From: Desulfovibrio sp.
GTDB lineage: Bacteria > Desulfobacterota > Desulfovibrionia > Desulfovibrionales > Desulfovibrionaceae
Assembly (NCBI GenBank): GCA_024699605.1
Contig: JAILPJ010000079.1
Span: 1-49,228 of the forward strand
Direction: 5' to 3'
DNA length: 49,228 bases
The notes beneath the pieces were generated by a model. It was not told where the DNA came from. It was given only the letters and a program-made list of their open reading frames with translations, and did not search any database. This document shows, in pieces, positions 17,781-28,100 of this stretch; within the stretch, counting starts at the first letter, position 1, and each line of letters begins with the position of its first letter. Made by a program: the position numbers and the translations under genes.

Positions 17781-19349
17781 ATGGGCGAACAAAATCATAG
17801 TCAAAAAGCGCAAAAATCTTCTTCTGGCCTGAATTTTCGGATCTTGCCTCGTCTTTCCCTGAGCACCAAAATTGTCCTGCTCATCAGCCTGGCCCTCTTG
17901 GCCTTTGGCTTATCGGCAGGCTTTGTGACCTACAAGATCTATTTGAACACTTCCATTGAGAAAAGCAAAAGCTTTGCAAAAGGCGTTGCCAGCCTTGCCG
18001 CCAATATCGTCGCCCCGGAAAAGGTGGATGAATATCTCACGCTGGGGGAAAAAGCGCCAGATTATCTTGAAATTCGCCAGCGTCTGTTGAGCGTCATCAA
18101 AAATCTGACGCATATCAAGTATCTCTATGTTTACAAAATTAAAGAAGACGGCTGCCATGTCGTCTTTGATTTAGACACCCAAGAACTACAAGGAGAAAAA
18201 CCTGGTACGGTCATTCCTTTTGACGAGGCCTTTACCCAATATCTGCCAACGTTGCTCAAAGGCGGTGAAATTGAGCCGGTCATCAGCGACGAAACCTATG
18301 GTTGGCTCTTAACCGTCTATGTTCCGGTCAAAGACAAAAACGGTAACTGCTGTTGTTATGCAGCAGCCGACATTTCCATGGACTGGCTGCGAGTCCAATC
18401 CCAAAGCTATCTCCTTAAACTTTTCGTCATCTTTCTGGGTGTCGGTCTCGCCGTACTCCTCGTCTCTGTCCTTCTGCTCAAAAAGACCCTCATCGCACAG
18501 CTCAATTCCATGGCCAAAGCCACCAAGGACTTTGACTACAACGACAAAGAAGGTCTGACGCGCAGCCTTTCCTCCATCCGCAGCATCAATATTCATTCTG
18601 GCGACGAACTGGAAAATCTCTATAAAGCCTTTGTGGAGATGGCCAATAACAGTGTGCACTATATTCAGGACATTCAAAGTAAGAACGAAGCCATCTCTCA
18701 GATGCAGAACGCGCTGATCCTAACGCTCGCTGACATGGTGGAAAGTCGCGACCAGAATACCGGTGAACACATCCGCAAGACCGCAGCCTACACCAAGATC
18801 ATTATGGAAGAAATGAAACGCAGGCACATCTACGAAGACGAGTTGACAGAGCAATTTATGGAGAATGTGGAGCATTCGGCACCCCTGCACGATATCGGCA
18901 AAATCAATGTGCCTGATGCCATTTTAAATAAACCCGGTAAACTCACTGATGAAGAATTTGCGTTGATGAAAAGCCACACCACAACGGGCGGCAAAATCAT
19001 CAGCCACATCATTGAGACAGTCCCAGAATCCGGCTATCTCTATGAGGCCAAAAATCTCGCCACCTTCCATCATGAAAAATGGAACGGCAAGGGCTACCCC
19101 ACAGGACTCTCCGGTCTGGACATTCCGCTTTCAGCACGCATCATGGCCGTGGCCGATGTCTTCGACGCCCTGGTTTCCACTCGCAGCTACAAAAAGGGCT
19201 TTCCCTATGAAAAGGCCTTTGCCATCATCGAGGAGGAAAGCGGCAGCCATTTTGATCCAAAAATCGTTGAAGCCTTCTTTGCCGTCAAAGATCAGGCGAT
19301 ACGCATTGCCGATAGCTTCAACAAAGCGACGCAGGCCACTAATGGCTAA
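17781..19349 (+). CDS. Membrane HD-GYP protein with periplasmic sensor
   Basis: A predicted cyclic-di-GMP phosphodiesterase, 522 residues. Membrane helix at about 31-50, a periplasmic Cache-like sensor (about 55-205), a second helix at 211-233, a HAMP-like linker, then the HD-GYP domain (about 310-500). The catalytic HD is His370-Asp371 (LHDIGK), and the diagnostic HHEKWNGKGYP spans 430-440 with GYP complete, followed by ARIMAVADVFDALVSTRSYK. It should link an external signal to c-di-GMP breakdown, affecting surface polysaccharide or motility. Its 3' end overlaps the convergent polyferredoxin gene, the last gene of the capsule locus, by 11 bp. Confidence 0.93.
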   Translation: MGEQNHSQKAQKSSSGLNFRILPRLSLSTKIVLLISLALLAFGLSAGFVTYKIYLNTSIEKSKSFAKGVASLAANIVAPEKVDEYLTLGEKAPDYLEIRQRLLSVIKNLTHIKYLYVYKIKEDGCHVVFDLDTQELQGEKPGTVIPFDEAFTQYLPTLLKGGEIEPVISDETYGWLLTVYVPVKDKNGNCCCYAAADISMDWLRVQSQSYLLKLFVIFLGVGLAVLLVSVLLLKKTLIAQLNSMAKATKDFDYNDKEGLTRSLSSIRSINIHSGDELENLYKAFVEMANNSVHYIQDIQSKNEAISQMQNALILTLADMVESRDQNTGEHIRKTAAYTKIIMEEMKRRHIYEDELTEQFMENVEHSAPLHDIGKINVPDAILNKPGKLTDEEFALMKSHTTTGGKIISHIIETVPESGYLYEAKNLATFHHEKWNGKGYPTGLSGLDIPLSARIMAVADVFDALVSTRSYKKGFPYEKAFAIIEEESGSHFDPKIVEAFFAVKDQAIRIADSFNKATQATNG

Positions 19350-20325
19350 GGCTATGGATATTTTCGTGCAAGAAACGCAGCATCTCCGTAGGGATCTGAC
19401 TTTGCCAGTGACCGCTTAAACGAGCCCAGAGATAGATTGCCAAAAGCAAGAGCAGCGTTCCAAGCCAGATAACTGAGCTTGGAACGCTTTTTTTGCGCAA
19501 ATGGACCCCAAGACAGCCTGGCACAGGGCAATGCGCCACACATTCCAGGCAGCCTGTACATTCTGGCAGATTGACACGAGTTTTATGCCATACCGCAATG
19601 TGCTGCGGACAATTGGCCTGACACTTGCCACAGCCTGTGCAAAGGCTTGGATTGCGAGTCACGGCCAGAGGGGAAAACAGCGCCAAAATGCCCAAAAGAG
19701 CCCCATAAGGACAAAACGCTCGACACCAGAAAGACGGCAGGAAAACACTGCCAAGGACGAGTAAGAGCACAGAGGCGATGAGCAGAGGTCCCGGTTCCAA
19801 GAAAAAAAGCAGCATCTTGGTATCACAGACGAGATTGTAGCGGGAAGCAAGAAAGGCTTCGATTTCTTGAAGCCCCATCAAATAGAGAGGGAGCGAAAGG
19901 AAAAAGGCCAGGAGGAGATATTTGGGCAGGCACAAGAGCCGTTCAGCCCATCCAGGTAGGCTACGCACAAGCCCCAGTCGCTGGCCCAAACGGAAGAGCA
20001 GGTCTGAAATGGCCCCCAAGGGACAGAGATAGCCACAAAAACTTTTGCGGAAAAAAAGCGCCGACAAGAGAGCCAGGAAAAAAAGACAGAGCCCTGCTGG
20101 ATGCACCACATCCCACTCACCTGTCAAAAAAAAGCGTTTGGCCGCGAGCATGGCGCTGATAGGTAAAAAAGCCTCTACAGCCGGTGGTTTTGCGACAAAA
20201 TGCTCACTTTGCCCCATGGCCCAGCGGGCATAGCAAAAAAAGCTGTAACCGACAAAGCCGATGTAGCACAGAAAAACAGTCTGCAGAATATGATGCCATG
20301 AGGGAAGCTTTTTAACTCTTGGCAT
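19339..20325 (-). CDS. NapH/polyferredoxin-type 4Fe-4S membrane protein
   Basis: A 328-residue integral membrane protein with several helices, two membrane-proximal CX3CP motifs (SFCGYLCPLGA, Cys97/101; FWCRAFCPYGA, Cys201/205) and a bis-4Fe-4S ferredoxin segment (CTGCGKCQANCP, Cys229-239; CTGCLECVAHCP, Cys256-266, plus Cys271). Such proteins move electrons across or along the membrane (NapH, NosR, RdxA relatives); the partner is unknown. The frame is open upstream into the preceding gene, but ATG 20325 has GGAG at five-base spacing, starts at the conserved basic segment and removes a 118-bp overlap, so I use it. It lies 95 bp after the LtaS-like gene at the end of the capsule gene run. Confidence 0.88.
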   Translation of the reverse strand: MPRVKKLPSWHHILQTVFLCYIGFVGYSFFCYARWAMGQSEHFVAKPPAVEAFLPISAMLAAKRFFLTGEWDVVHPAGLCLFFLALLSALFFRKSFCGYLCPLGAISDLLFRLGQRLGLVRSLPGWAERLLCLPKYLLLAFFLSLPLYLMGLQEIEAFLASRYNLVCDTKMLLFFLEPGPLLIASVLLLVLGSVFLPSFWCRAFCPYGALLGILALFSPLAVTRNPSLCTGCGKCQANCPQHIAVWHKTRVNLPECTGCLECVAHCPVPGCLGVHLRKKSVPSSVIWLGTLLLLLAIYLWARLSGHWQSQIPTEMLRFLHENIHSLSH

Positions 20326-20420
20326 ATGATCTCCCAGCTTGCCTGCAAAGAGCATGTACACAAGCCACAGACAAAAAAAGGCCGGCTTCAACAAGAAATG
20401 TTTGGCCTGAACGACTTTCC

Positions 20421-21962
20421 CTACTTGGCTGAATCCCAGGCAAGCCGCAAATAACGCGCCGTAAACTGTGACGGCGTAAGTCGCTCCCTGCGACGTTGCT
20501 GCGCCACGCAAGACGGCTTTGTGGACCATAAAAAACAAGGGGTATCGGTTGCCGTGGAAGGTACAAGCTCGGGCAGACCCGGCAAATGGTCCCCATAGAC
20601 TCCTAGCACCGCGTTTTTGCCACTCTTTTTCAGGGCCTCTGCTAAAAATCCGAACATGGCGTCTGCATGACGAAGATGCACAAGATAACGCTCAATGTCG
20701 CTATCCAAGCCAGGCAAGGTTTCTTGCAAAAAAGCCTGATCAAAACGCCCAGCCCCCCAAGGCCCATGGTTTTCCATGGTAATGGCAAAACAAAAAAGGG
20801 GTTCAAGGCTGGTCTTTTGTAGGTCAAGCAAGCACTTGGCCACAGAGAGATCACTGACATAGGGGCCAAAGGTCTGAGGCTTGGGGAAATTGTCCAGGGC
20901 AATGAACTGGTCAAAACCAAGATTGGGGAGCGCTCTTCTGCGGTAAAAAAAATCACGCGCAAAAGGATGCACACAGACCGTGCGATAGCCCAAGCTCTTG
21001 AAGAAACGCACACATGACCATGAGGGTTCGCCAGCCACTGTAAAATAAGGGTGAAAAACACAACTGCCCAGGTTTTCCGGCGTAATGGCTGTCAAAACCT
21101 CATATTCCGTTCGCATGGTGTAGGCGCCATAGGCGTGCACTGCCAGATCAAAGGCCGCTCCTTCACCACAAAGACGATCGTAGTTCGTCAAAAGCTCCTG
21201 AGGAAGATGGGGTAAAAAACGACGCGGATCGCAAAACGATTCTTCCTGGATGAGAAAAAGATCGGGGAGACGACTTGACGATACTTCTTGCAAAAGTGCC
21301 ATCTCTTGCTTGCAGACAGGCGTGGCATACGGCACGGTACACGGCCCGCAAATGCCCCGCCCCTCACGGCCTCGCAGCAAAAGATGCCAGCCGAGATGCA
21401 GCAGACAGGCTCCGAGCGGGCCAAAGCGTTTGGCATCTTCGGCGCTAAAGGCAAGATTTTGTCTTCGTAAAAAGCCACGCAAGGCGTCAGCCAGAAAGCT
21501 TTTCGTGGCGAGATAGAGCAGGGGGAAAGGGGCGAGCAAGAGCAGACAAAAACCCTTTGCTTCATAGACGGGACTGACAAGGAAGAGAGCCAGACAGGCT
21601 GGCAGAAAGCCAAGCAGGGCAAACAGCAGTACTTTGCAGGGAAGAAACGGCAAATACAGGGCGGGGAAACGTATAAGCTGGCCTAACAGAGCCACATCGG
21701 AAAAGACCAGCGACTCGTCACGCAAGGCTTGGCGTTTGGCTCTGTTCAACACGCAGAGCAGCAAAAGACAAGACACCGTTAAAAACAGGGCCAAATATGG
21801 CCGCCGGCTCAGTATTTCGAAGACCGCAAAGACCGTCGCCCCAAACACACAGGCTACCAGATCGGCAAAGACAAAAGGACTCGCGTGTAGGCCAAGACTC
21901 TTTCTTTGCAAAAAAACCGCAGCCAAGAGGCTCGCCATCAGCGCCAAAAGAAGATTCCACAT
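20421..21962 (-). CDS. LtaS/RkpI-like membrane sulfatase-fold transferase
   Basis: A 513-residue protein with about five N-terminal membrane helices (1-165) and a C-terminal sulfatase/phosphoglycerol-transferase domain facing the periplasm. Seen: the metal Glu in FLIQEESF, a nucleophile region AYTMRTEYEVL with the T-x3-E spacing of LtaS, and YGDHLPG near the end. LtaS, MdoB and EptA relatives transfer phosphoglycerol or phosphoethanolamine from phospholipids. In rkp-type capsule loci a protein of this kind (RkpI) accompanies the PKS and oxoamine synthase. Here it would modify the capsule or its lipid anchor; this is inference. The ATG directly abuts the stop of the GNAT gene. Confidence 0.85.
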   Translation of the reverse strand: MWNLLLALMASLLAAVFLQRKSLGLHASPFVFADLVACVFGATVFAVFEILSRRPYLALFLTVSCLLLLCVLNRAKRQALRDESLVFSDVALLGQLIRFPALYLPFLPCKVLLFALLGFLPACLALFLVSPVYEAKGFCLLLLAPFPLLYLATKSFLADALRGFLRRQNLAFSAEDAKRFGPLGACLLHLGWHLLLRGREGRGICGPCTVPYATPVCKQEMALLQEVSSSRLPDLFLIQEESFCDPRRFLPHLPQELLTNYDRLCGEGAAFDLAVHAYGAYTMRTEYEVLTAITPENLGSCVFHPYFTVAGEPSWSCVRFFKSLGYRTVCVHPFARDFFYRRRALPNLGFDQFIALDNFPKPQTFGPYVSDLSVAKCLLDLQKTSLEPLFCFAITMENHGPWGAGRFDQAFLQETLPGLDSDIERYLVHLRHADAMFGFLAEALKKSGKNAVLGVYGDHLPGLPELVPSTATDTPCFLWSTKPSCVAQQRRRERLTPSQFTARYLRLAWDSAK

Positions 21963-22550
21963 CTAGCGCTCGCAAAAATAAAGATCACCGGGCCCGGCAG
22001 CGGGCAAAAGTTCACAGGGAACCGAAACTTCGCGCTGACGCTGAAAACCATGGCGTGCATAAAAGGCCAGAGCCCGGGCATTGTTGCGAAAAGCAAAAAG
22101 ACTCACGCCCTTCAAGCCAAGCGTCTCAGATAACGCCTTGGCATAGTCCATCAGCGAATCAGCCAGGCCGCTTCCGCGCAAGGCACTCTCAACCCAGAAG
22201 GTATTGATGTAGAGGCTTTCCGGAACCTGGGCTGTCAAAATATCCATCAGCGGCTCAAGCCGATTTTTGGGCAACATGGCGCGCATCAGAGGCGGAATGC
22301 TCTGCTCAGAAGCAGGATAGGCAAAAAGCAAACCCACACAGTTTTGCCCCAAAAAGCCCAAAACACAATTTTTATGGCTGTAATGCTGGGAAGTGTCACG
22401 CAAAACCATACTCAGCAGCTGTTCACTGTCTATGCCTGGCAGAAGACCTTTGAGTAAGACATCAACGACTCCTCCCGAGACCTCGCGCACACAGTGGGCC
22501 AGAAAAGCGGCATCATCAGGCGTTCCCTGACGAAAGCTGAGTTCATCCAT
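21963..22550 (-). CDS. GNAT-family N-acyltransferase
   Basis: A 195-residue GNAT protein; the acyl-CoA loop is VESALRGSGLADSLM and the C-terminal fold ends in NNARALAFYARHGFQR. It transfers an acyl group, usually acetyl, to an amine. Start: ATG 22550 in the overlap ATGGATGA with the kpsS stop, which fixes both the start and translational coupling; the open frame upstream lies inside kpsS and is not used. The context (oxoamine synthase making a primary amine, capsule enzymes) suggests the substrate is an amino sugar in the capsule or the amine of the lipid made by the PKS line. Neither can be decided from sequence. Confidence 0.82.
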   Translation of the reverse strand: MDELSFRQGTPDDAAFLAHCVREVSGGVVDVLLKGLLPGIDSEQLLSMVLRDTSQHYSHKNCVLGFLGQNCVGLLFAYPASEQSIPPLMRAMLPKNRLEPLMDILTAQVPESLYINTFWVESALRGSGLADSLMDYAKALSETLGLKGVSLFAFRNNARALAFYARHGFQRQREVSVPCELLPAAGPGDLYFCER

Positions 22551-23763
22551 CCACAACTCCCATGCGCACAAGCGAAGCCTTGATGGTTTCGGCAATGCCA
22601 GCCTTGGAATAAAAATTGCCGGGGACAAGGGCATCCTTGCGCAAAACACGCTGAAAATCCGCCACAAGGGTCGCATCAGGCGGCCGCGGATTGCACCAGA
22701 ATTCAGCCAGAGGCATTTCGCTGGCAGACACAGCCAGTCCCGGCATGGCATAAATGCAGGCACCAAGACAAAAGACCGCCCGCCCTCTGGCCAGAGCTGT
22801 CAAGCCAAGGGTGCTATTGCACAAAACCACGGCCTGACAAAGATCAATAGCTGAGGAATTCTTCACTCCCTCCACAAAACGTAGACGGCTCGCGCAGCCA
22901 CAAGCCACCCCCATGGAACGGATATAGCGACGGTAATTGATTAAGCCATTGTCGAGGGGATGATTTTTGATCAAAAGAAAACTATTTTTGGGGGCATTGG
23001 CGGCAAAATTTGTGATAACAACGGATAAGGAGTCCAACACACCCGTAAACGGCGAATGGCGCCGAATCTGTGAGTCACTGTCGAGCTGTAACGGCATGAA
23101 GTAGAAGGGATCATTGCGCTTCACAACCTCCCTGAGGACCGCGATGGATTCGCCACGCCTCTGCGTCGCACGAAAGAAACGCGGAACCCAGCCGATCAGT
23201 TCACGGCCGATACAGTAAGGACGGTGGGTACGATAGCGGAAAAAGCAGGGCCAGAGTAAAAAATTGCCAAGATGGTGCCAGATGGTGTCATAGACACGCC
23301 CACGCATGGGATTGGGCGCTTTGGAGGGTGGGGAAAGACATTCAGAGACGAGCTCTTGCGCACGCAGACGCACGCTTTGAGGATCCTTGGGCAGGCTGGA
23401 ATTGGCATTGACTCCGCCCTCTTCCAGAGTCACATAGCCAGGCCGCAAATAGCCTTCTTCATAGACCCAGACGGCAATGCCCCGCGATTTGGCAATGAGC
23501 ACAGCCTCCTGATGCAGAGGGCGCCAGTCTCCAATGAGCACGAGATCGGTGATCCGGGACGTTTCCAGCAGATTGCCGATCCACTGTGGCCATTTCCAGC
23601 TGACATCACGCCAGAGGTGAGCATGGTGATCCGGCCAGAAAAAAACATCACCACCGCAGAGCTGCACTCTCTCCACGCCACAGCCCAAAGCTTTGAGCGC
23701 CCGGCCAAATTCGTAAAAAAAGAAGCTCAACGGCCCCTGCAAAAAGAGAAAATTGCGGCTCAC
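22543..23763 (-). CDS. kpsS: Capsule Kdo transferase KpsS
   Basis: In group 2 capsules KpsS adds the first beta-Kdo to the lipid anchor in the cytoplasm before KpsC extends the linker. Family signatures are all visible: NFLFLQGPLSFFFYEFGRAL at the N-terminus, VQLCGGDVFFW, LIGDWRPLHQEA, and WVYEEGYLRPGYVTLEEGGVN; the C-terminal half has LIKNHPLDNG and LCNSTLGLTALARG. The GTG at 23763, four bases after the oxoamine-synthase stop and right before the conserved start, is preferred; longer reading would overlap that gene by 134 bp. 406 residues, near the family norm. Confidence 0.9.
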   Translation of the reverse strand: MSRNFLFLQGPLSFFFYEFGRALKALGCGVERVQLCGGDVFFWPDHHAHLWRDVSWKWPQWIGNLLETSRITDLVLIGDWRPLHQEAVLIAKSRGIAVWVYEEGYLRPGYVTLEEGGVNANSSLPKDPQSVRLRAQELVSECLSPPSKAPNPMRGRVYDTIWHHLGNFLLWPCFFRYRTHRPYCIGRELIGWVPRFFRATQRRGESIAVLREVVKRNDPFYFMPLQLDSDSQIRRHSPFTGVLDSLSVVITNFAANAPKNSFLLIKNHPLDNGLINYRRYIRSMGVACGCASRLRFVEGVKNSSAIDLCQAVVLCNSTLGLTALARGRAVFCLGACIYAMPGLAVSASEMPLAEFWCNPRPPDATLVADFQRVLRKDALVPGNFYSKAGIAETIKASLVRMGVVDG

Positions 23764-23767
23764 GGCA

Positions 23768-25123
23768 CTATCCGGCAAAATCTCGCGAATGGCTCTTGGC
23801 CTTGGGTAACAGGCGACTTGTCTTTTCCACAGCTTCAGCAATCTGAGCCTCGCTGTGCGCAGCTGAGACAAAAAAGCGCAGACGTGCCCGTCCTTCCTCA
23901 ACTCCCGGATAAATAATGGGAAGAGCTAAGACCCCTTCTTCCTTGAGCAATTGGGAAAGGATGACTGCGGTTAGGGAATCGCCCAGCATGATAGGAATCA
24001 CGGCATACCCCTGGGCCTTGCCGCAATCAAGACCTAAGGCCTTGGCCTGGCGAAGAAGCTTTTGCCCATTTTCCTGAAGTTTTGTCACACGCCAAGGTTC
24101 ATCGCGCATACACGTTAAGGCACACAGCGAAACCTGGGCGAGCAGAGGCGGCATCCCCACACTATAGACAAAGCCCGGCGCCTGATACTTCAAAATTTCA
24201 ATTAGCACATGGCTGCCCGCAATATAGCCGCCACAGCCACATAGGGTTTTGGAAAGCGTGCCCATCCAGATATCGACATCGTTCGCCTTCAAACCAAAAT
24301 ACTCACCAACGCCATAGCCCCTTTGGCCTACGGTACCCAGAGAATGCGCCTCATCCACCATCAAAAAACAGCCAAATTCACGTTTTAAGGCCACAAGCCC
24401 TGGTACATCGGCGATCTCGCCGTCCATGCCAAAAAGGCCTTCAGTGACAATCAGCGCCCGCTTAAAAGAGGCTCTGTGCTGTTCAAGCTGACTGCGCAGG
24501 GCGGCCAGATCGTTATTGGCGTAGGCAAAACGGGCGGAGCCGGCAAGCACAGCGCCTAAGACCAGAGAATTATGACTGGCACTGTCGTAGAAGATGGCAT
24601 CTTGAGGACCAAAGAGAGAGGCGATGGTCGACATATTGGTGGCATGACCGCTGACAAAGACAAGGCAGTCTTCTGTGCCATACAGATCGGCCAGCGCTTT
24701 TTCCAACGCGTGATGCGGTGGACGCTCTCCAGCTGTCAGACGACTTGCCGAAGCGGAAAGACCATAACGTTCGGCAGCCTGCGTTGCCGCTTGTACCAGA
24801 CGCTGATCCCCATTTAAGCCCAAATAATCGTAGCAGGAGAAATTGAGGTAGGTTTTTCCGGCGATTGTGGCCGTAGCCTGAGAAAGCGAGTCGTGACAAA
24901 TATAGTACGGCTCACTGATACCCAGCTTTTGCGCCACGGCTTTTTGCACGTTGAGCTGGGTATAAACGGGCAGCGTGTCAAAGCGCAGAAGTTCTGGCGC
25001 AACCGTATGGCGGAGACTGCGACTGGCAAGAGGACTTGGGGCACTTGCGCCTTTCAACTGCGACAAAAGTCTTGCCTTGTCCGCAGCCGACATACCAAAG
25101 CTTTTCTTGCTTTCTCCCATCAC
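23768..25123 (-). CDS. PLP-dependent alpha-oxoamine synthase (RkpG/KBL/AONS type)
   Basis: Decarboxylative condensation of an acyl thioester with an amino acid to give an alpha-amino ketone. 451 residues. The fold-I signatures are clear: YDYLGLNGD near 100, SASHNSLVLGA, EGLFGMDGEIADVP, VDEAHSLGTVG (Asp257, His260) and the PLP lysine Lys292 in GTLSKTLCGCGGYIAGS. Biotin and threonine-degradation enzymes of this family are about 390 residues; this one has about 60 extra N-terminal residues. It is 35 bp downstream of a giant PKS that ends in an ACP and has no thioesterase, so it probably takes the chain from that ACP, as in rkp-1 (RkpG) and sphingolipid or fumonisin chemistry. Acyl donor and amino acid are inferred. 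Confidence 0.9.
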   Translation of the reverse strand: MMGESKKSFGMSAADKARLLSQLKGASAPSPLASRSLRHTVAPELLRFDTLPVYTQLNVQKAVAQKLGISEPYYICHDSLSQATATIAGKTYLNFSCYDYLGLNGDQRLVQAATQAAERYGLSASASRLTAGERPPHHALEKALADLYGTEDCLVFVSGHATNMSTIASLFGPQDAIFYDSASHNSLVLGAVLAGSARFAYANNDLAALRSQLEQHRASFKRALIVTEGLFGMDGEIADVPGLVALKREFGCFLMVDEAHSLGTVGQRGYGVGEYFGLKANDVDIWMGTLSKTLCGCGGYIAGSHVLIEILKYQAPGFVYSVGMPPLLAQVSLCALTCMRDEPWRVTKLQENGQKLLRQAKALGLDCGKAQGYAVIPIMLGDSLTAVILSQLLKEEGVLALPIIYPGVEEGRARLRFFVSAAHSEAQIAEAVEKTSRLLPKAKSHSRDFAG

Positions 25124-25158
25124 GCACCTTTTTTGTCCAAGCCGTCACAGGCCACGAA

Positions 25159-28100
25159 CTACTGTCCTTCACTGACCCTGGCTTCAAGCTGTGAGGCTTC
25201 TTTGACCCCAAGGCCATGAGTCTGGGCCAGATCGGAAAAAAGACTGTAGGATTCTTCTTCACCACTGGCCAAGGCTTTGACAATGCGCGCTGAGAGCTCT
25301 TCGGCACTGACATTGGCTGAAATGGAGCCTGTGAGGGGATGGCCGTCCATGAGTTCTTCCAGAGCCAGGGAAAGTTCCACAGCCATTAAGGAATCAATAC
25401 CCATTTCCTGCAGTGGCATGGTCGCTCGCACATTGGCAACCTGAGTCCGCAAAATTCGGGCTATAAGTGCCGTAACTTCAGCAAGAACAAGCTCATGGGC
25501 CTCTTCTTCACTTTTTCCTTTGAGGCGTTCAAGCAGAGAAACACCCTTCTGCGCTGACAGGGCAAATTCGTCAACCAAGGGTGAAAAACGCTTTTGCCTG
25601 GCTATGGGTAAGGCGGCAAGCTTTCGCCAGTCAGCAGCAAAGAGATAGGTGACAGGCGCTGTATCTTGTGGGAGCCTCGCTAAGTCCAAAAGTGCTGCAC
25701 GCGCACTCTGTGGTACGATACCGGTCAATTTGCTCAGAGAGGCCAGAGTCTTCTGATCGCGCGTAAGCATACCGCAATCGGCAATGGCCCCCCAGCCAAC
25801 AGCAAGGGCCGGAAGTCCCAGACTGCGGCGATACCGGCAGAGACTTTCCATGGCCGCGTTGGCCGCCACGTAATTGAGCTGACCAGGATTGCCCACAAGC
25901 GTTGTTACCGAAGAAAAAACAAGGAAAAAGTCCAATTTGCTCTGGGCTGTGACCTTGTGCAGGGCAAAAGCCCCCGCCACCTTGGGCGCCAAAACCTTCT
26001 CAAGCTGTGCTCTTTGCATTTTGCTGACAAGACCATCCTCAAGCACAGCGGCTGCGTGTACCACACCCTTTACGGGAAAACCTTCCGGCAGGCTTTGCAG
26101 AGCCTGAGCAAGGTCTTGCTCGTTGCGCACATCACAGGCTTGAGCAATAACCCTGGTGCCTTGAGCGCGCATAGCCTCCAACATAGCGTGGTTTTCGTCG
26201 CATTCACCACGGCGGCTGAGCAAAAGCAAAGCACCGGCACCCTGTTCCGCCAAAAAGCGTGCACAAGCGAGCCCAAAGCCTGAAAGACCACCTGTCACAA
26301 GGTATGAGGCCTTGGCTGATACGGACAAAAAGCTCTGTCTGGCCTTGGGTCGGATTTCTGTCTTAGGGGCTGTGACCACAATTTTGCCAATATGCTGCGA
26401 CTTCTGCATAAAGCGAAAAGCGCTTTCCACGTCCTTTGCGGCAAAAACAGTATTCGGCAGTGGCCGCCATTCTCCCTGGGCAAAATGCTGCATCATCTCG
26501 CCAAAGAGCTTTTGCCCAAGTTGTGGCCGCTCACGCATCAGCTGATCCACATCAATGCCAAAATAGCTGATATTATTCCTAAAGGGCCGCAGACGCAGCG
26601 CTGAGTCAGCATAAAAGTCGCTCTTGCCCAGCTCGAGGAAACGACCAAAGGGTTTTAACAAATCAAGACCGCAGCTGATGGCTTCGCCGGCCAAAGAATT
26701 GAGGACACAGTCCAGACCTTCGCCCGCCGTATCGCGCAAGATATCGTCCCGAAAGGCGAGCGTGCGTGAATCGTAAACATGCTCAATGCCCAGCATACGC
26801 AAAAACTTGCGCTTTAAGGGCGAACCTGCCGTGGCAAAAATTTCAAGACCGAGACTCTGCGCAATCTGAATGGCCGCAAGACCCACACCGCCGCAGGCTC
26901 CATGGATCAGCACGCGTTCTCCGGCCTGCAGGGCAGCCAGATGCACAAAACCATAATAGGCCGTAAAAAAGGTCACAGGTACGGTTGCGGCCTGCTGATA
27001 GTCCCAAGCTTCTGGTATAGGGGCACAGGCTGAGGCTTTGGTTAAGACATAGGAGGAAAAGCAATTGGGACCAAAGGCCACAACCCGCTCGCCAAGAGCA
27101 AGATTCTTGACCTGACGACCAAGACCGACAATTTCACCCGCGCATTCAATGCCAAGGCCAGGACCTGAAAAGCCGTTTTCAAGGGCCTCTTCAGGCAAAA
27201 GATTCATGGCCCACATCACATCGCGGAAATTAAGACCTGTGGCTTTGACACGCACCAAGACTTCGTCAGGACCTGGCTGAGGCCGCCGTACCGGCTCATA
27301 GTGCAGACTTTCAAGATGGCCTGGATCGCCAATGGCGAGTTTTAGGGCAATGGCCTCATCAACAGCAGGCTCAGAGGTGGAGACGGGCTCAACGAGCTCA
27401 TGCGAACGCAAAACAAAACGTCTGCCTGAACTGATACGCTCCTCGCGCTCAAGATCCTTGGCAAAAATCCGTTCGACACAGGCGGCAAGACTTGCCTGAT
27501 CAGGTGAGCTATCAAGATCAAGGAAGAAAATCTCGAGATTGGGCACTTCATTGGCAATAACTCTAGCCGCACCAAGCGCTGAGGCCAGGGCAGGACAGTC
27601 CTGATAGGCGCCAAAGGTCACAAAGAGAAAACGCGTGGCCGGCTTTGCCGATTCCTGCCAGGCCTGCGCCAAGCCTGTAAGGCAAGCGGCTGAGGAGACT
27701 GCCAACTCATAGGACAGCGCTGAGCCTGCAAGAGGCAGAACGCATGTGGACGGCAAAGACTCGTCTGCAAGAAACTTCTGCCAGGCCGAACGCTCACCCG
27801 TCATCAGCTTTACGGCAAGTTCGCCATCGCAAAGCCTAACGTCAGCTTGCGCGCGAAGCTCCGTGGCAAAAGCTTGCAACGTCGACGGATCCGGCAAAAC
27901 AAGCGCACAGGCTGGCAATGGCGCCTGGAGTGCCTCTTGCTCAAGAGGACGCCTCCCTTGCAGGACAAAACAGCCATCATTGGTCTCACAGGCCAGACTC
28001 TGCACATCACAAAAACCTGCCTGTTCCAAGGCTTTTTGCCAGGCCTGTCTTGTCATCAGAGGTGAAGTGAAGCTTTGGCTTTCAGGCGCTTCTGTCCACC

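Noticed and set aside
20326..20538. Longer start for the polyferredoxin protein (71 extra residues)
   Set aside because: It would overlap the LtaS-like gene by 118 bp and lacks a ribosome site, whereas ATG 20325 has GGAG at good spacing and matches the family start.
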